The position numbers and the translations under genes are program-made. From Pseudomonadota bacterium (GTDB lineage: Bacteria; Pseudomonadota; Gammaproteobacteria; Thiotrichales; Thiotrichaceae), in contig PDPH01000047.1 in assembly GCA_002747435.1 (NCBI GenBank), positions 62,001 through 126,000 on the forward strand: DNA of 64,000 nucleotides. Direction: 5' to 3'. Shown here in pieces: positions 45,217-52,767 of the stretch. The stretch's first letter is position 1; each line of letters starts with the position of its first letter. The notes beneath the pieces are model-generated. The model ran no database searches. It was not told where the DNA came from and worked only from the letters and a program-made list of their open reading frames with translations.

Positions 45217-45561
45217 TTAAACTTTCTCTTTGATACGTGCGGCTTTACCAGTACGCCCACGCAAATAGTATAATTTGGCACGACGTACGTCACCACGACG
45301 CTTTACTTCAATACTGGCAATACTATTACTATAAGTTTGGAAAACACGCTCAACACCTTCACCATAAGACATTTTGCGTACAGTAAAAGCAGAGTGTAAA
45401 CCGCGATCACGCTTGGCAATCACAACACCTTCAAAAGCCTGTAAACGGCTTTTATCGCCTTCTTTAACGTGGACTTGGACTACGACAGTATCCCCTGGAG
45501 CAAAGCTAGGAATTTCCTTGTTCATTTGCTCCTGTTCCAATTGTTGAATAATCATGCTCAT
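45217..45561 (-). CDS. rplS: 50S ribosomal protein L19
   Basis: 114 residues, the normal length. It begins [20 protein letters not shown] and contains [20 protein letters not shown] and the ending [18 protein letters not shown]19 sits at the 30S-50S interface. Its start overlaps the trmD stop by 4 bases, so it is translationally coupled as the last gene of the conserved rpsP-rimM-trmD-rplS operon. Confidence 0.98.
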   Translation of the reverse strand: MSMIIQQLEQEQMNKEIPSFAPGDTVVVQVHVKEGDKSRLQAFEGVVIAKRDRGLHSAFTVRKMSYGEGVERVFQTYSNSIASIEVKRRGDVRRAKLYYLRGRTGKAARIKEKV

Positions 45562-46310
45562 GAGATAACCTCTAAAGAAATCTTGTATTCCTGTTTATAT
45601 TCATCCAGCAGCGCCTGTTCTACTGGACTTAAAATTCGCTTCTCCAGCAAGTCTGGACGTTTCAGCCAAGTTTGCCCTAGACTTTGCTTTTTACGCCACC
45701 GCGCAATGGCTGCGTGATGACCACCCTTTAAAACCTCTGGTACACCCAGTCCTCGAATAATTTCTGGACGCGTATAGTGTGGACAATCCAATAAATTATC
45801 AGAGAATGAGTCTTGCTCGGCTGAAGCCTCATGTCCCAATACACCCGGTAACAATCGCGCCACGCTATCTATCAGTACCATTGCACCCAACTCACCACCG
45901 CTGAGTACATAATCACCTAATGAACACTCTTCATCCACTTCCAACTGGATAACACGCTCATCAATACCTTCATAACGACCACACAGTAAAATCAAACTTT
46001 CCTGCGTCGCAAATCCAGCCACTTTCGACTGAGTCAATGTTTGTCCCTGTGGACTTAAATAAACCAGCTTACCTTTATTGAGTGTACGAGCATCCTGTAT
46101 CGCATCCAGTAAACAATCTGCTTTCATGATCATACCCGGTCCACCACCATAAGGGCGATCATCTACAGTACGATGAACATCATGTGTATAATTTCGTGGA
46201 TTCAGCACATCCAACTGAATTTGCTTACGTTCCACTGCACGCCTGATAACGCCGTACGCAGTCACTGCTTTAACCAACTCAGGAAACAGTGTTATCACTG
46301 AAAACTGCAT
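45558..46310 (-). CDS. trmD: tRNA (guanine-37-N1)-methyltransferase
   Basis: 250 residues of a SPOUT methyltransferase that makes m1G37 in tRNAs reading CNN codons and prevents +1 frameshifting. The start [20 protein letters not shown], the segment [16 protein letters not shown] and the trefoil-knot SAM site [14 protein letters not shown]...[14 protein letters not shown] are all present. It has a three-base gap to rimM and a 4-base overlap with rplS. Confidence 0.98.
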   Translation of the reverse strand: MQFSVITLFPELVKAVTAYGVIRRAVERKQIQLDVLNPRNYTHDVHRTVDDRPYGGGPGMIMKADCLLDAIQDARTLNKGKLVYLSPQGQTLTQSKVAGFATQESLILLCGRYEGIDERVIQLEVDEECSLGDYVLSGGELGAMVLIDSVARLLPGVLGHEASAEQDSFSDNLLDCPHYTRPEIIRGLGVPEVLKGGHHAAIARWRKKQSLGQTWLKRPDLLEKRILSPVEQALLDEYKQEYKISLEVIS

Positions 46311-46313
46311 ACA

Positions 46314-46850
46314 CTAAAACTCTGGATCCCAGTCAACTTCTACTTGTTTTTTTTCTAGGCTGACTGATTTAATCACACTGCCCATTAACCAAGGCAAATA
46401 ACGCTCACGCTCTCCTTGGACAACAACTACATCGTTAGCTCCGGTTTCAAACAAATAACTAATTTTGCCTAAAACCACGCCTTCCAACGTGACCACATTC
46501 AAGCCAATCAAGTCTGTCCAGTAAAACTCATCAGCCGCCGTCTCGGGCAATTGCGTACGGTAAATACCAAGATCGCATCCCACCAAAATTAAGGCTTGAT
46601 CTCGATCATTTACGCTATCTAACTGAGCAATCAAACCTTTACCATGAGTACGGTTTGCTATTAACTTTACTTCAGACCATTGCTGATTTTTAAATATCAG
46701 CCAAGGTACATAACTAAATATAGCTTCACGAAACGCCGTGTAGGATTCAATTTTCACCCAACCTTTCACACCAAACACACCCACTACCTTACCTATTACT
46801 AGAATAGTGTCAGTGTCACGAGTCTCATTAGTCTGTTTGAAGACTAACAT
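46314..46850 (-). CDS. rimM: ribosome maturation factor RimM
   Basis: About 178 residues from the ATG at 46850. RimM helps assemble the 30S head by binding S19. The N-terminal barrel begins ILVIGKVVGVFGVKGWVKIE, and the PRC domain follows (DEFYWTDLIGLNVVTLEGVV...VDWDPEF). A longer frame starting at 46958 would overlap rpsP by 68 bases and adds 36 residues unlike RimM, so I reject it. The ribosome binding site is weak, consistent with coupling to rpsP. Confidence 0.95.
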   Translation of the reverse strand: MLVFKQTNETRDTDTILVIGKVVGVFGVKGWVKIESYTAFREAIFSYVPWLIFKNQQWSEVKLIANRTHGKGLIAQLDSVNDRDQALILVGCDLGIYRTQLPETAADEFYWTDLIGLNVVTLEGVVLGKISYLFETGANDVVVVQGERERYLPWLMGSVIKSVSLEKKQVEVDWDPEF

Positions 46851-46890
46851 AAAAACTCTATGGTAAAATACGGCAAAAAATCTTTCAGAA

Positions 46891-47148
46891 TCAAGCAGCA
46901 GCGTTAGCTTCGGCTGATTCAGCCAATAATTTGGCAACACGCTCACTAGGTTGAGCACCAGTAGACAGCCAATATTGGATGCGCTCTTGTTCTAGATGCA
47001 AACGAACTTCTTGTCCACGAGCTAGCGGATTAAAGTAACCAACACGCTCAATATAACCACTATCACGTGGTTTGCGACGATCAGTCACTACAATATTATA
47101 AAAAGGACGCTTCTTTGCGCCAGCACGCGCTAAACGGATATTAACCAT
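46891..47148 (-). CDS. rpsP: 30S ribosomal protein S16
   Basis: 85 residues, beginning [20 protein letters not shown] with the conserved [19 protein letters not shown]. It is the first gene of the four-gene operon. In E. coli ffh lies directly upstream; here about 5.6 kb of secreted-protein genes separate them. About 170 bases lie between it and the gene upstream, enough for its own promoter. Confidence 0.98.
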   Translation of the reverse strand: MVNIRLARAGAKKRPFYNIVVTDRRKPRDSGYIERVGYFNPLARGQEVRLHLEQERIQYWLSTGAQPSERVAKLLAESAEANAAA

Positions 47149-47255
47149 AAATCCTAGAACCTTAAGTAATTTTAACTACTGCTTGGCAGAGGTCGCCAAA
47201 AGTAAACGCGCAATTGTACGTTTTTTTCAGGAAAAGTGAAGAGCCAAAAACAAAT

Positions 47256-47293
47256 AAAGCTGGAGAGTAAGACAAATGCTACCATCCAGCTTT
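47256..47293 (-). terminator. rho-independent terminator of the DUF1287 gene
   Basis: A 9-bp stem AAAGCTGGA / TCCAGCTTT with a 20-base loop and a T-rich tail on the minus strand, 30 bases after the stop codon of the gene ending at 47323. It insulates rpsP from the upstream genes. Confidence 0.8.
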
Positions 47294-47322
47294 TTTAAAT
47301 GCTTAATCAACGCACTGATGGC

Positions 47323-48546
47323 TCAGTAACGAGCGGATGCCAATTGTGTATAAGGCTGCTGGTAAAACGGATAATAGCGGAAGTGTCCTGTAATGGGCCA
47401 TTTAAACAAAACATCCTCCATTTTCTCACCCTCACCTACATTGTGCACAATCATAAACCGATTAGGGTCAGCCGGTGAGCGCTGATTGACCACAATCCCG
47501 ATGTGCTCCTGATCTCCCCCCAAACTCCACGTTACCATATCACCGGGTTGATAGGCTGCCGCATGACGGCTAACCGGCAAACGCTGACCATTACGTGTAA
47601 AAAAGACCTTCAGGTTATGCACACGCCGATGATCGATATTAGGATCTGGCCCTTGCAGTCCCCATTTAGGTAAATTGGGATAAGCATAAAATGCCATAGA
47701 CATGTCTTCATGCACCAAGCGCTGTAAGTCCACACCCAACCGCCGATAAGAACGAATCACTGTATCAGTACAAACCCCAATACTCGCAGGCACATCACCA
47801 TTAGGATAAGCAATTGGGATATACCTTCCGTCATACCTAACCCGATGTCGTGTACGCTCCAAGGCTGCATTAGACAAGTAACTCGCCAGTTGCACAGAAT
47901 AATTTGGATTAAGCCGGCGTACACGATTAGCCGCTAATTGCCGTTGCTGACGTTGTTTTTGTTGTTGCCATTGTTGACGCTGCTGATTTTGAGCTTGCAC
48001 TTGCTGACGCCGACGCTGTTGTGCTTCAGCCAATTGTAAACGCCGCTGCTGCTCTTGTTGCTGTTGAGTCAAACGCTGTTCGCGCTCCCAATTCTCCTGA
48101 TACCAGCGACGCTTAGCTTCAAACTCCTGATGGTAACGATTTTTTTCTGCCGCTAGCTGTTTAGCAGCGTGCGAAGCACGAGCTTGAGCGAGTGTTGCAC
48201 GTGGGGAGCGTATAGAACGATTTCGCACTACTTGCGCAGGCTTCCTCGAACTACTAGATTGCTTCCTTAAACTGGATTGCCTGACTTGCTGGTATTTTGG
48301 GGATGACTTTGCAACAAGATTAGCCTTGGCATAGGTTTGCACCTTTTTCCGTGCATCGACTTTCGTTTGCGGTGGCTTCGCCACCATGATATGCGTTACC
48401 TTACGCTTTACGGTATTTTCAGTAGGGCTCACCACTTCGCTGGTATTAGAACAACCTGAAACACCCAAGCCACAGGTAAGCATTCCAAGCACAACAGAAA
48501 GATGAATTTTTTTAATAATTAAGCTATTGCAAACAGGATTATCCAT
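47323..48546 (-). CDS. DUF1287 lipoprotein (NlpC/P60-like fold) with a Gln/Arg-rich linker
   Basis: 407 residues from the ATG with AGGAG 5 bases upstream. The lipoprotein signal ends LGVSGCSNTS; Ser at +2 predicts the outer membrane. Residues of about 120-210 are a Gln/Arg-rich, probably coiled linker (RQQVQAQNQQRQQWQQQKQR). The C-terminal 190 residues match DUF1287: YPNGDVPASIGVCTDTVIRS (candidate catalytic Cys), DPNIDHRRVHNLKVFF, QPGDMVTWSLGGDQEHIGIV (candidate His) and FMIVHNVGEGEKMEDVLFKW. The family belongs to the papain-like peptidase clan and its substrate is unproven; peptidoglycan is likely. It is the last gene of the ffh-rpsP insertion and has its own terminator. Confidence 0.85.
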   Translation of the reverse strand: MDNPVCNSLIIKKIHLSVVLGMLTCGLGVSGCSNTSEVVSPTENTVKRKVTHIMVAKPPQTKVDARKKVQTYAKANLVAKSSPKYQQVRQSSLRKQSSSSRKPAQVVRNRSIRSPRATLAQARASHAAKQLAAEKNRYHQEFEAKRRWYQENWEREQRLTQQQQEQQRRLQLAEAQQRRRQQVQAQNQQRQQWQQQKQRQQRQLAANRVRRLNPNYSVQLASYLSNAALERTRHRVRYDGRYIPIAYPNGDVPASIGVCTDTVIRSYRRLGVDLQRLVHEDMSMAFYAYPNLPKWGLQGPDPNIDHRRVHNLKVFFTRNGQRLPVSRHAAAYQPGDMVTWSLGGDQEHIGIVVNQRSPADPNRFMIVHNVGEGEKMEDVLFKWPITGHFRYYPFYQQPYTQLASARY

Positions 48547-48682
48547 CACCACTCCTACAAATTCCGATGGTCTCTTGCATTAAAAATATTAAGTTGGCAG
48601 GCGAATCTATTTCTATACCAAAAAGCGCCTCATGACCAGTCCATAATCAATATACCAGTCAACATGACTAAAAATAAACCTC

Positions 48683-48713
48683 AGGAACTGACTAGAAAAT
48701 CTAATCAGTTCCT
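48683..48713 (-). terminator. rho-independent terminator of the small tail-family lipoprotein gene
   Basis: A 9-bp stem AGGAACTGA / TCAGTTCCT, extendable past one mismatch, with a T-rich tail on the minus strand. It lies just after the gene ending at 48737. Confidence 0.72.
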
Positions 48714-48736
48714 AACTTTCTTCCTATTAATCAGCA

Positions 48737-49162
48737 TCAACGATATTGATATTGCTGAACAATATTCTGATCAATAGCAATAGCGCCACGATAAGTTCCC
48801 TTTGCCTTGACAGAAGGTACAAAAATAGGTTTGGATGGCTGAGGAGTCACAACCATAGGTGCAGGCACAGGCTGAATATTCACCTGTGGCTTAACAACTT
48901 TTGGCTGTTGAACAACCACAGGTGGCCTTACGGTCTGCTTTACAGATTGCTCTCTATGATTGCTGGCAGGCACTTCAGGTGCTGCCACTGCGACAGGCAC
49001 TTCAGCCATGGGCGGAGGTGGAGTAAAGTCGACCATAGGCGCAGATTCTGGTGTTAAATCAACAACAGGAACAGCCGTTGCAGATTGCTGTTGACTACAA
49101 CCAGATAAGGTCACTCCCACAACAAGCATGACGCCAGACAAGTATTGATAGTGTGTTTTCAT
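48737..49162 (-). CDS. tail-family lipoprotein 1 (Pro/Val-rich)
   Basis: 141 residues. The lipoprotein signal ends VTLSGCSQQQ (outer membrane predicted by Ser at +2). The middle is Pro/Val/Gln-rich and probably disordered (PPPPMAEVPVAVAAPEVP, VVQQPKVVKPQVNIQPVP). The C-terminal 25 residues hold the shared tail VKAKGTYRGAIAIDQNIVQQ ending in a Tyr-rich stretch. The same tail closes the genes at 49400 and 51869. The leader sequence is also shared. The function is unknown. It is a single transcription unit with its own terminator. Confidence 0.78.
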   Translation of the reverse strand: MKTHYQYLSGVMLVVGVTLSGCSQQQSATAVPVVDLTPESAPMVDFTPPPPMAEVPVAVAAPEVPASNHREQSVKQTVRPPVVVQQPKVVKPQVNIQPVPAPMVVTPQPSKPIFVPSVKAKGTYRGAIAIDQNIVQQYQYR

Positions 49163-49169
49163 TGTTTGC

Positions 49170-49200
49170 CTCTTTTTATTGTTATTTAGAGTAAGAACTA
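49170..49200 (-). promoter_or_regulatory. conserved leader motif, copy 1
   Basis: The leader (plus-strand reading CTCTTT...TTGTTAT...GTAAGAACTA) lies 8-38 bases upstream of the ATG. It resembles, more loosely, the leaders of the other two tail-family genes at the same distance and includes the ribosome binding site. Confidence 0.5.
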
Positions 49201-49320
49201 GTCAGTAACTCTCTTTATTGGACAATTACTTTTATTAATATGCTTAACCTTAGCCGTCTACGCGCTTAACTTTACGAATAACTTATAAACGGCTCGAAAA
49301 ACCTGGATTAACGGACATGA

Positions 49321-49355
49321 AAAAGCCTGGCGCAGTATTTCACCACGACCAGGCA
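49321..49355 (-). terminator. rho-independent terminator of the CWHGR-repeat lipoprotein gene
   Basis: On the minus strand GCCTGG ... CCAGGC (49326-49331 / 49350-49355) is followed by TTTTT. A weaker CGGCT/AGCCG hairpin lies nearer the stop codon. Confidence 0.7.
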
Positions 49356-49399
49356 TTCCAGTTAAATAGCTTCCGGCTCATAAAAAAGCCGAAAATCTA

Positions 49400-50272
49400 T
49401 CATTGCTTACTGTTGTACTGCATCATCACGCCGCTATCAATGGTGATTGGGCCACGGTAAGTACCTTTGGCTTTAACCTTTGGCATAGGCACAGCAGGGA
49501 TTGGTTTAACTTGAACCACAGGAGGACGCACTGCCGGAGGACGCTTCACTGGTCTTCTCATACGTGGATCAGGGTTGCACTGACCTTTTGCATTACGGCC
49601 ATGCCAGCAGTTACCTTGGCGGCGATGTACTGGACGGCGATGCACTGGACGACGACCACCACGGTTTACTACAGGACGACGGATGACGCGACGCGCGCGT
49701 GGATCAGGGTTGCACTGACCTTTCGCATTGCGGCCATGCCAGCATGTAGTTGCACGGCGAACATGTCCACCCCGACGGACTTGATGACCCCGACGGACTT
49801 GGTGACCACCGCAACGAACTCGCTTACCACCGCAAGTACGTAATTGTGCTTGCAATTGGCGAACCTGCCGTTGCAGACGTGCTGTTTGTGCAGAACAGTT
49901 AGGACACTTAACGCCACCACGTCGTATATGTCCACGGCGGCCTTTGCGTGGATCAGGTTTACACTGACCTTTTGCATTGCGACCATGCCAGCACTTACGT
50001 GCTTGTCGTACAGGCGGTTTTTTTACAGTTTTTACAGGCGGACACTCACTGCAATCAACTACAGTTTGTACAACCGTTTCTTCGGCTGTTCCAACAACTG
50101 CTGCTGGAGCATCTTGAGCAACTTGTTGGCCTGCAACCTGCTGTCCGGCAACTTGTTGGCTTGCAACCTGCCGTCCGGCCACTTGCTGGCCAGCCATTTG
50201 CTGGCTACAGCCAGAAGCTAACAAACCAGCAGCGGTAACCGCTACAAGGGATAATAGGAGTTTCATCTTCAT
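49400..50272 (-). CDS. tail-family lipoprotein 2 with CWHGR repeats
   Basis: 290 residues from the second of several in-frame starts, which gives a clean lipoprotein signal (MKMKLLLSLVAVTAAGLLAS, then GCSQQ). Next come six QQVAG-type pentapeptides, then VVDCSECPP, then an Arg/His/Gly-rich body with three copies of CWHGRNAKGQCxPDPR, a short coiled coil between cysteines (CPNCSAQTARLQRQVRQLQA), and the family tail VKAKGTYRGPITIDSGVM near the end. The mature protein is very basic. Sixteen or so cysteines suggest disulfide crosslinking or metal binding in the envelope. No known family recognised. Confidence 0.8.
   Translation of the reverse strand: MKMKLLLSLVAVTAAGLLASGCSQQMAGQQVAGRQVASQQVAGQQVAGQQVAQDAPAAVVGTAEETVVQTVVDCSECPPVKTVKKPPVRQARKCWHGRNAKGQCKPDPRKGRRGHIRRGGVKCPNCSAQTARLQRQVRQLQAQLRTCGGKRVRCGGHQVRRGHQVRRGGHVRRATTCWHGRNAKGQCNPDPRARRVIRRPVVNRGGRRPVHRRPVHRRQGNCWHGRNAKGQCNPDPRMRRPVKRPPAVRPPVVQVKPIPAVPMPKVKAKGTYRGPITIDSGVMMQYNSKQ
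49562..49993 (-). repeat. three dispersed copies of a 48-bp CWHGR unit
   Basis: Units at 49562-49609, 49697-49744 and 49946-49993 each encode CWHGRNAKGQC(N/K)PDPR with few base changes, spaced by variable Arg/His-rich segments. The conserved pair of cysteines 10 residues apart is kept in all three. Confidence 0.9.
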
Positions 50273-50280
50273 AGTCTTTC

Positions 50281-50310
50281 GTCTCTTTCGTTGTTTAAGG
50301 GAAAGCACTA
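50281..50310 (-). promoter_or_regulatory. conserved leader motif, copy 2
   Basis: The plus-strand reading CTCTTTCGTTGTTTAAGGGA continues AAGCACT. It is nearly the same as the leader of the gene at 51869 and at the same distance (9-38 bases) from the ATG. It contains the ribosome binding site. Confidence 0.6.
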
Positions 50311-50405
50311 CCGAGTATAGTCAACAATTTTGCAAATTAGGGATTTACAAGTGCAATGAATGCATATTTTTGTGACTTACGGGGCATTTTTTTCTTCCAG
50401 TGCGC

Positions 50406-51644
50406 TTAGTAAGTGGGACAAGATGGCCGATATGGGCGTTTTTCTATCCCCCAACGGTATTGCAACGGCGCATGTGGATCAGAAACTACATGGCCACCTT
50501 CCAAATTTTTGCGCAGCTCGCGCAAGCTCATATAAAGCTCTTCGCCCAGCGTCATCTGTACCATACAAAAATCGTTCAGATGTTTTAACTCTCCTGGAGG
50601 AGGCTCATCAATTGCGAAAACAGCTTTTGCCCAGCGTGCTGGACGGGAAGTTGGATCAAAGCGACCAATACGATCAATATGTCTACGCACTGAATCAAAA
50701 AACATACGTAAACGTTTATCACGACTAGGTGTTGAGTAGCCATCATATTCCCGACGGTTCATACATTGACGTCCTGTTTTTCGAATTTCCTGTAAATGCC
50801 ACAGTGCGTCATAAACATATACGCTGCGATCATTCGCATACATACATAAGGCTAATAGTAGACGCATGGTTTTCTCATCCGGCTTTTCTGGACGCTTTCC
50901 CAACTTACGGGAAATAACATCCGTAAAAGCAACGTAATCATAATCTAAATCAGCCGCCAAACGAAATTGTTCTTCACTATAACCCGGCTGTTGCTTAGCT
51001 GGTTTACGGATATTTTGGGGCTGTTTGAAACGTCGATAACCATCACCAAAAGATTTATCTTCAGGCACGTAAAAAGGGAAAGAAGGAGTACGTAACATAA
51101 AACGTGCAGTTTTTGGCGTTGTAGAAGCCATGACTTCTGCAATACCTGTATCAGTAACCTCAACAATTTGATAGGAATGCACGCCTGGGGCAACGTAAAA
51201 ATCACCTGGTTTAATATCATTTAAAGCCACCGGATAAGTCGCATGCCGCAAAGAACGTGTATCCGTGGAATCTGCCAGAAAATCGAGAAATTTACGTACA
51301 CGCTGGCCTTCGGGTAAATGATCCCAGTTAGACATTTGATTACTAATCAACTTACCGGCTCGCCGGGGATTTTGAACCACAAACGGCAATTTAAATTCAT
51401 AAGAAAAAATAGCCCGCATAGCATAGGAAGCATCTGCACAGTCGTGCTCATACTTGTAATAAATGGGCTTGGCTGGATTCATAAAAAAATCATCTGTCCA
51501 ATTACGCACAACCCACTGACGGTAACGATTTTCCCAATTATTGTCCCATTCACTTCTTGCTTGCCAAACGGCTGCGACCCCAGCATCAAAGGGGAAAAGG
51601 AAAAAAATGGTAAATAGCAATAGTAACGACTTAAATTTATTCAT
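50406..51644 (-). CDS. secreted NlpC/P60-like cysteine protein
   Basis: About 412 residues if the ATG at 51644 is used (51653 is also possible; neither has a strong ribosome binding site, and the longer frame to 51824 lacks sense as a signal). The signal peptide is FKSLLLLFTIFFLFPFDAG. The first half has the papain-fold pattern: a Cys in YYKYEHDCADASYAMRAIFS, then LNDIKPGDFYVAPGVHSYQI with a candidate His. The second half (EEQFRLAADLDYDYVAFTDV..., CMYANDRSVYVYDALWHLQE) is mostly helical and not recognised. It is probably a periplasmic peptidoglycan or peptide hydrolase, between two tail-family lipoprotein genes on the same strand. Confidence 0.7.
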   Translation of the reverse strand: MNKFKSLLLLFTIFFLFPFDAGVAAVWQARSEWDNNWENRYRQWVVRNWTDDFFMNPAKPIYYKYEHDCADASYAMRAIFSYEFKLPFVVQNPRRAGKLISNQMSNWDHLPEGQRVRKFLDFLADSTDTRSLRHATYPVALNDIKPGDFYVAPGVHSYQIVEVTDTGIAEVMASTTPKTARFMLRTPSFPFYVPEDKSFGDGYRRFKQPQNIRKPAKQQPGYSEEQFRLAADLDYDYVAFTDVISRKLGKRPEKPDEKTMRLLLALCMYANDRSVYVYDALWHLQEIRKTGRQCMNRREYDGYSTPSRDKRLRMFFDSVRRHIDRIGRFDPTSRPARWAKAVFAIDEPPPGELKHLNDFCMVQMTLGEELYMSLRELRKNLEGGHVVSDPHAPLQYRWGIEKRPYRPSCPTY

Positions 51645-51781
51645 AAATGTCATACTTACAGGTTGGCAGGGAAAACAAATTATCTGAATAGACAGAAAAA
51701 ATACATGAGAGTTTACCGCAAAACAAACATCAATATAGCATTTAGAGAATGCTGTTTCATCCTGCCAGCTTAGCAAAAATA

Positions 51782-51805
51782 CCCGATTACCTTCAGGTAA
51801 TCGGG
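51782..51805 (-). terminator. rho-independent terminator of the His-rich tail-family gene
   Basis: A perfect 10-bp stem CCCGATTACC / GGTAATCGGG with loop TTCA, followed on the minus strand by TATTTTT. It lies 64 bases after the stop of the gene ending at 51869. Confidence 0.9.
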
Positions 51806-51868
51806 CACAGATCACAGTCTTCACTGGTTTCTAACACTTAAAAACCAAGCAAAGCACTCAAGCATCAA

Positions 51869-52459
51869 TTACTGGCGGTATTGTTGCATTACGCCACTAT
51901 CAATAGTAATTGGGCCACGGTAAGTGCCTTTAGCCTTAACCTGAGGTACGACAACAACAGGGGCTGGCTTAACTGGCACTTGAGGGCGGACAACCGGCGC
52001 TGGTGGACGCGGACGCGGTGTTGGGCGAACAGCCGGGCGTGGCGTTGGACGAGCAGGCCGCTTACCACCCGTACAACCATAGCGATGCTTATGATTAGGG
52101 TTAGTATACTTATGAGTATGCGTTACAGAGTTAGTGCAACCTGGAATTGCAGGGTGTGTGTGACCCCACTGACCAACCGGACGTCGCTGTTGTGCTGGTT
52201 TAGGCTTAGGCTTAGGACGTGGTGTTGGACGAACAACAGGACGAGGAGTAGGTACTGGTTTCGGTTGGGCACACTTGCTGCAATCGACAATTGTTTGCAC
52301 GGTTTCTTCAACAGTACTACCGCTGGTATCGACTACAGGATCGACAACCACAGGTGCTGCTTGTGCTACATGCTGACCTGCCATTTGCTGGCTACAGCCA
52401 GAAGCCAACATACCAGCAGCAATGACGGCTGCCAAAGTAAGCTGAGTCTTGATTTTCAT
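51869..52459 (-). CDS. tail-family lipoprotein 3 (Pro-rich, His-rich)
   Basis: 196 residues. The lipoprotein signal (MKIKTQLTLAAVIAAGMLAS, then GCSQQMAGQHVAQ) closely matches that of the gene at 49400. A shared block EETVQTIVDCSKC follows, then Pro/Arg repeats (RPTPRPKPKPKP), a compact Cys/His segment (WGHTHPAIPGCTNSVTHTH, NPNHKHRYGC) that looks metal-binding, more Pro/Arg, and the family tail VKAKGTYRGPITIDSGVM ending QQYRQ. The Pro-rich arms suggest a wall-spanning spacer. It lies next to ffh but is separated from it by about 300 bases. Confidence 0.8.
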   Translation of the reverse strand: MKIKTQLTLAAVIAAGMLASGCSQQMAGQHVAQAAPVVVDPVVDTSGSTVEETVQTIVDCSKCAQPKPVPTPRPVVRPTPRPKPKPKPAQQRRPVGQWGHTHPAIPGCTNSVTHTHKYTNPNHKHRYGCTGGKRPARPTPRPAVRPTPRPRPPAPVVRPQVPVKPAPVVVVPQVKAKGTYRGPITIDSGVMQQYRQ

Positions 52460-52767
52460 AACTTTAATCTCTTTAGTTGTTTATTAAGGAAAGCACTTTC
52501 AACAAAAGAAGACATACCAACATACCACCCTTCTCTTATTGAATAGGTTCGAGCATATAATTTCGATAAGGTTGCCCATAGACGCACGAAGCATGGAACC
52601 CTTACCGCTTATCAACAAGCCTGAATTAAACGAAGACCTGCCTCAAAGTTGCATAAAGCCAACAAGATACCTGTCTTGGTTGTAACTTTCGAACAACAGA
52701 ATCATACAGCGCGCTTTTACCACCGTAAACCCATCTGCAATCGAAATTCCACCTCTTGTCGTAAAAA
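52460..52767. other. intergenic region between ffh and the tail-family gene
   Basis: 308 bases. The gene-proximal 40 bases hold the conserved tail-family leader (see 52468-52498). The rest shows no recognisable gene, RNA or strong terminator for ffh. Confidence 0.4.
52468..52498 (-). promoter_or_regulatory. conserved leader motif, copy 3
   Basis: The plus-strand reading CTCTTTAGTTGTTTATTAAG continues GAAAGCACT, nearly identical to copy 2 at 50281 and at the same distance from the ATG. It includes the ribosome binding site (AAAGAGA on the coding strand). Confidence 0.6.

Noticed and set aside
46851..46958. Upstream extension of rimM
   Set aside because: It would overlap rpsP by 68 bases and adds residues unlike RimM. 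The ATG at 46850 fits the family start.
49403..50238. Plus-strand frames opposite the CWHGR-repeat gene
   Set aside because: They are shadows of the Arg/Gln-rich minus-strand gene, which has the lipobox, repeats and family tail.
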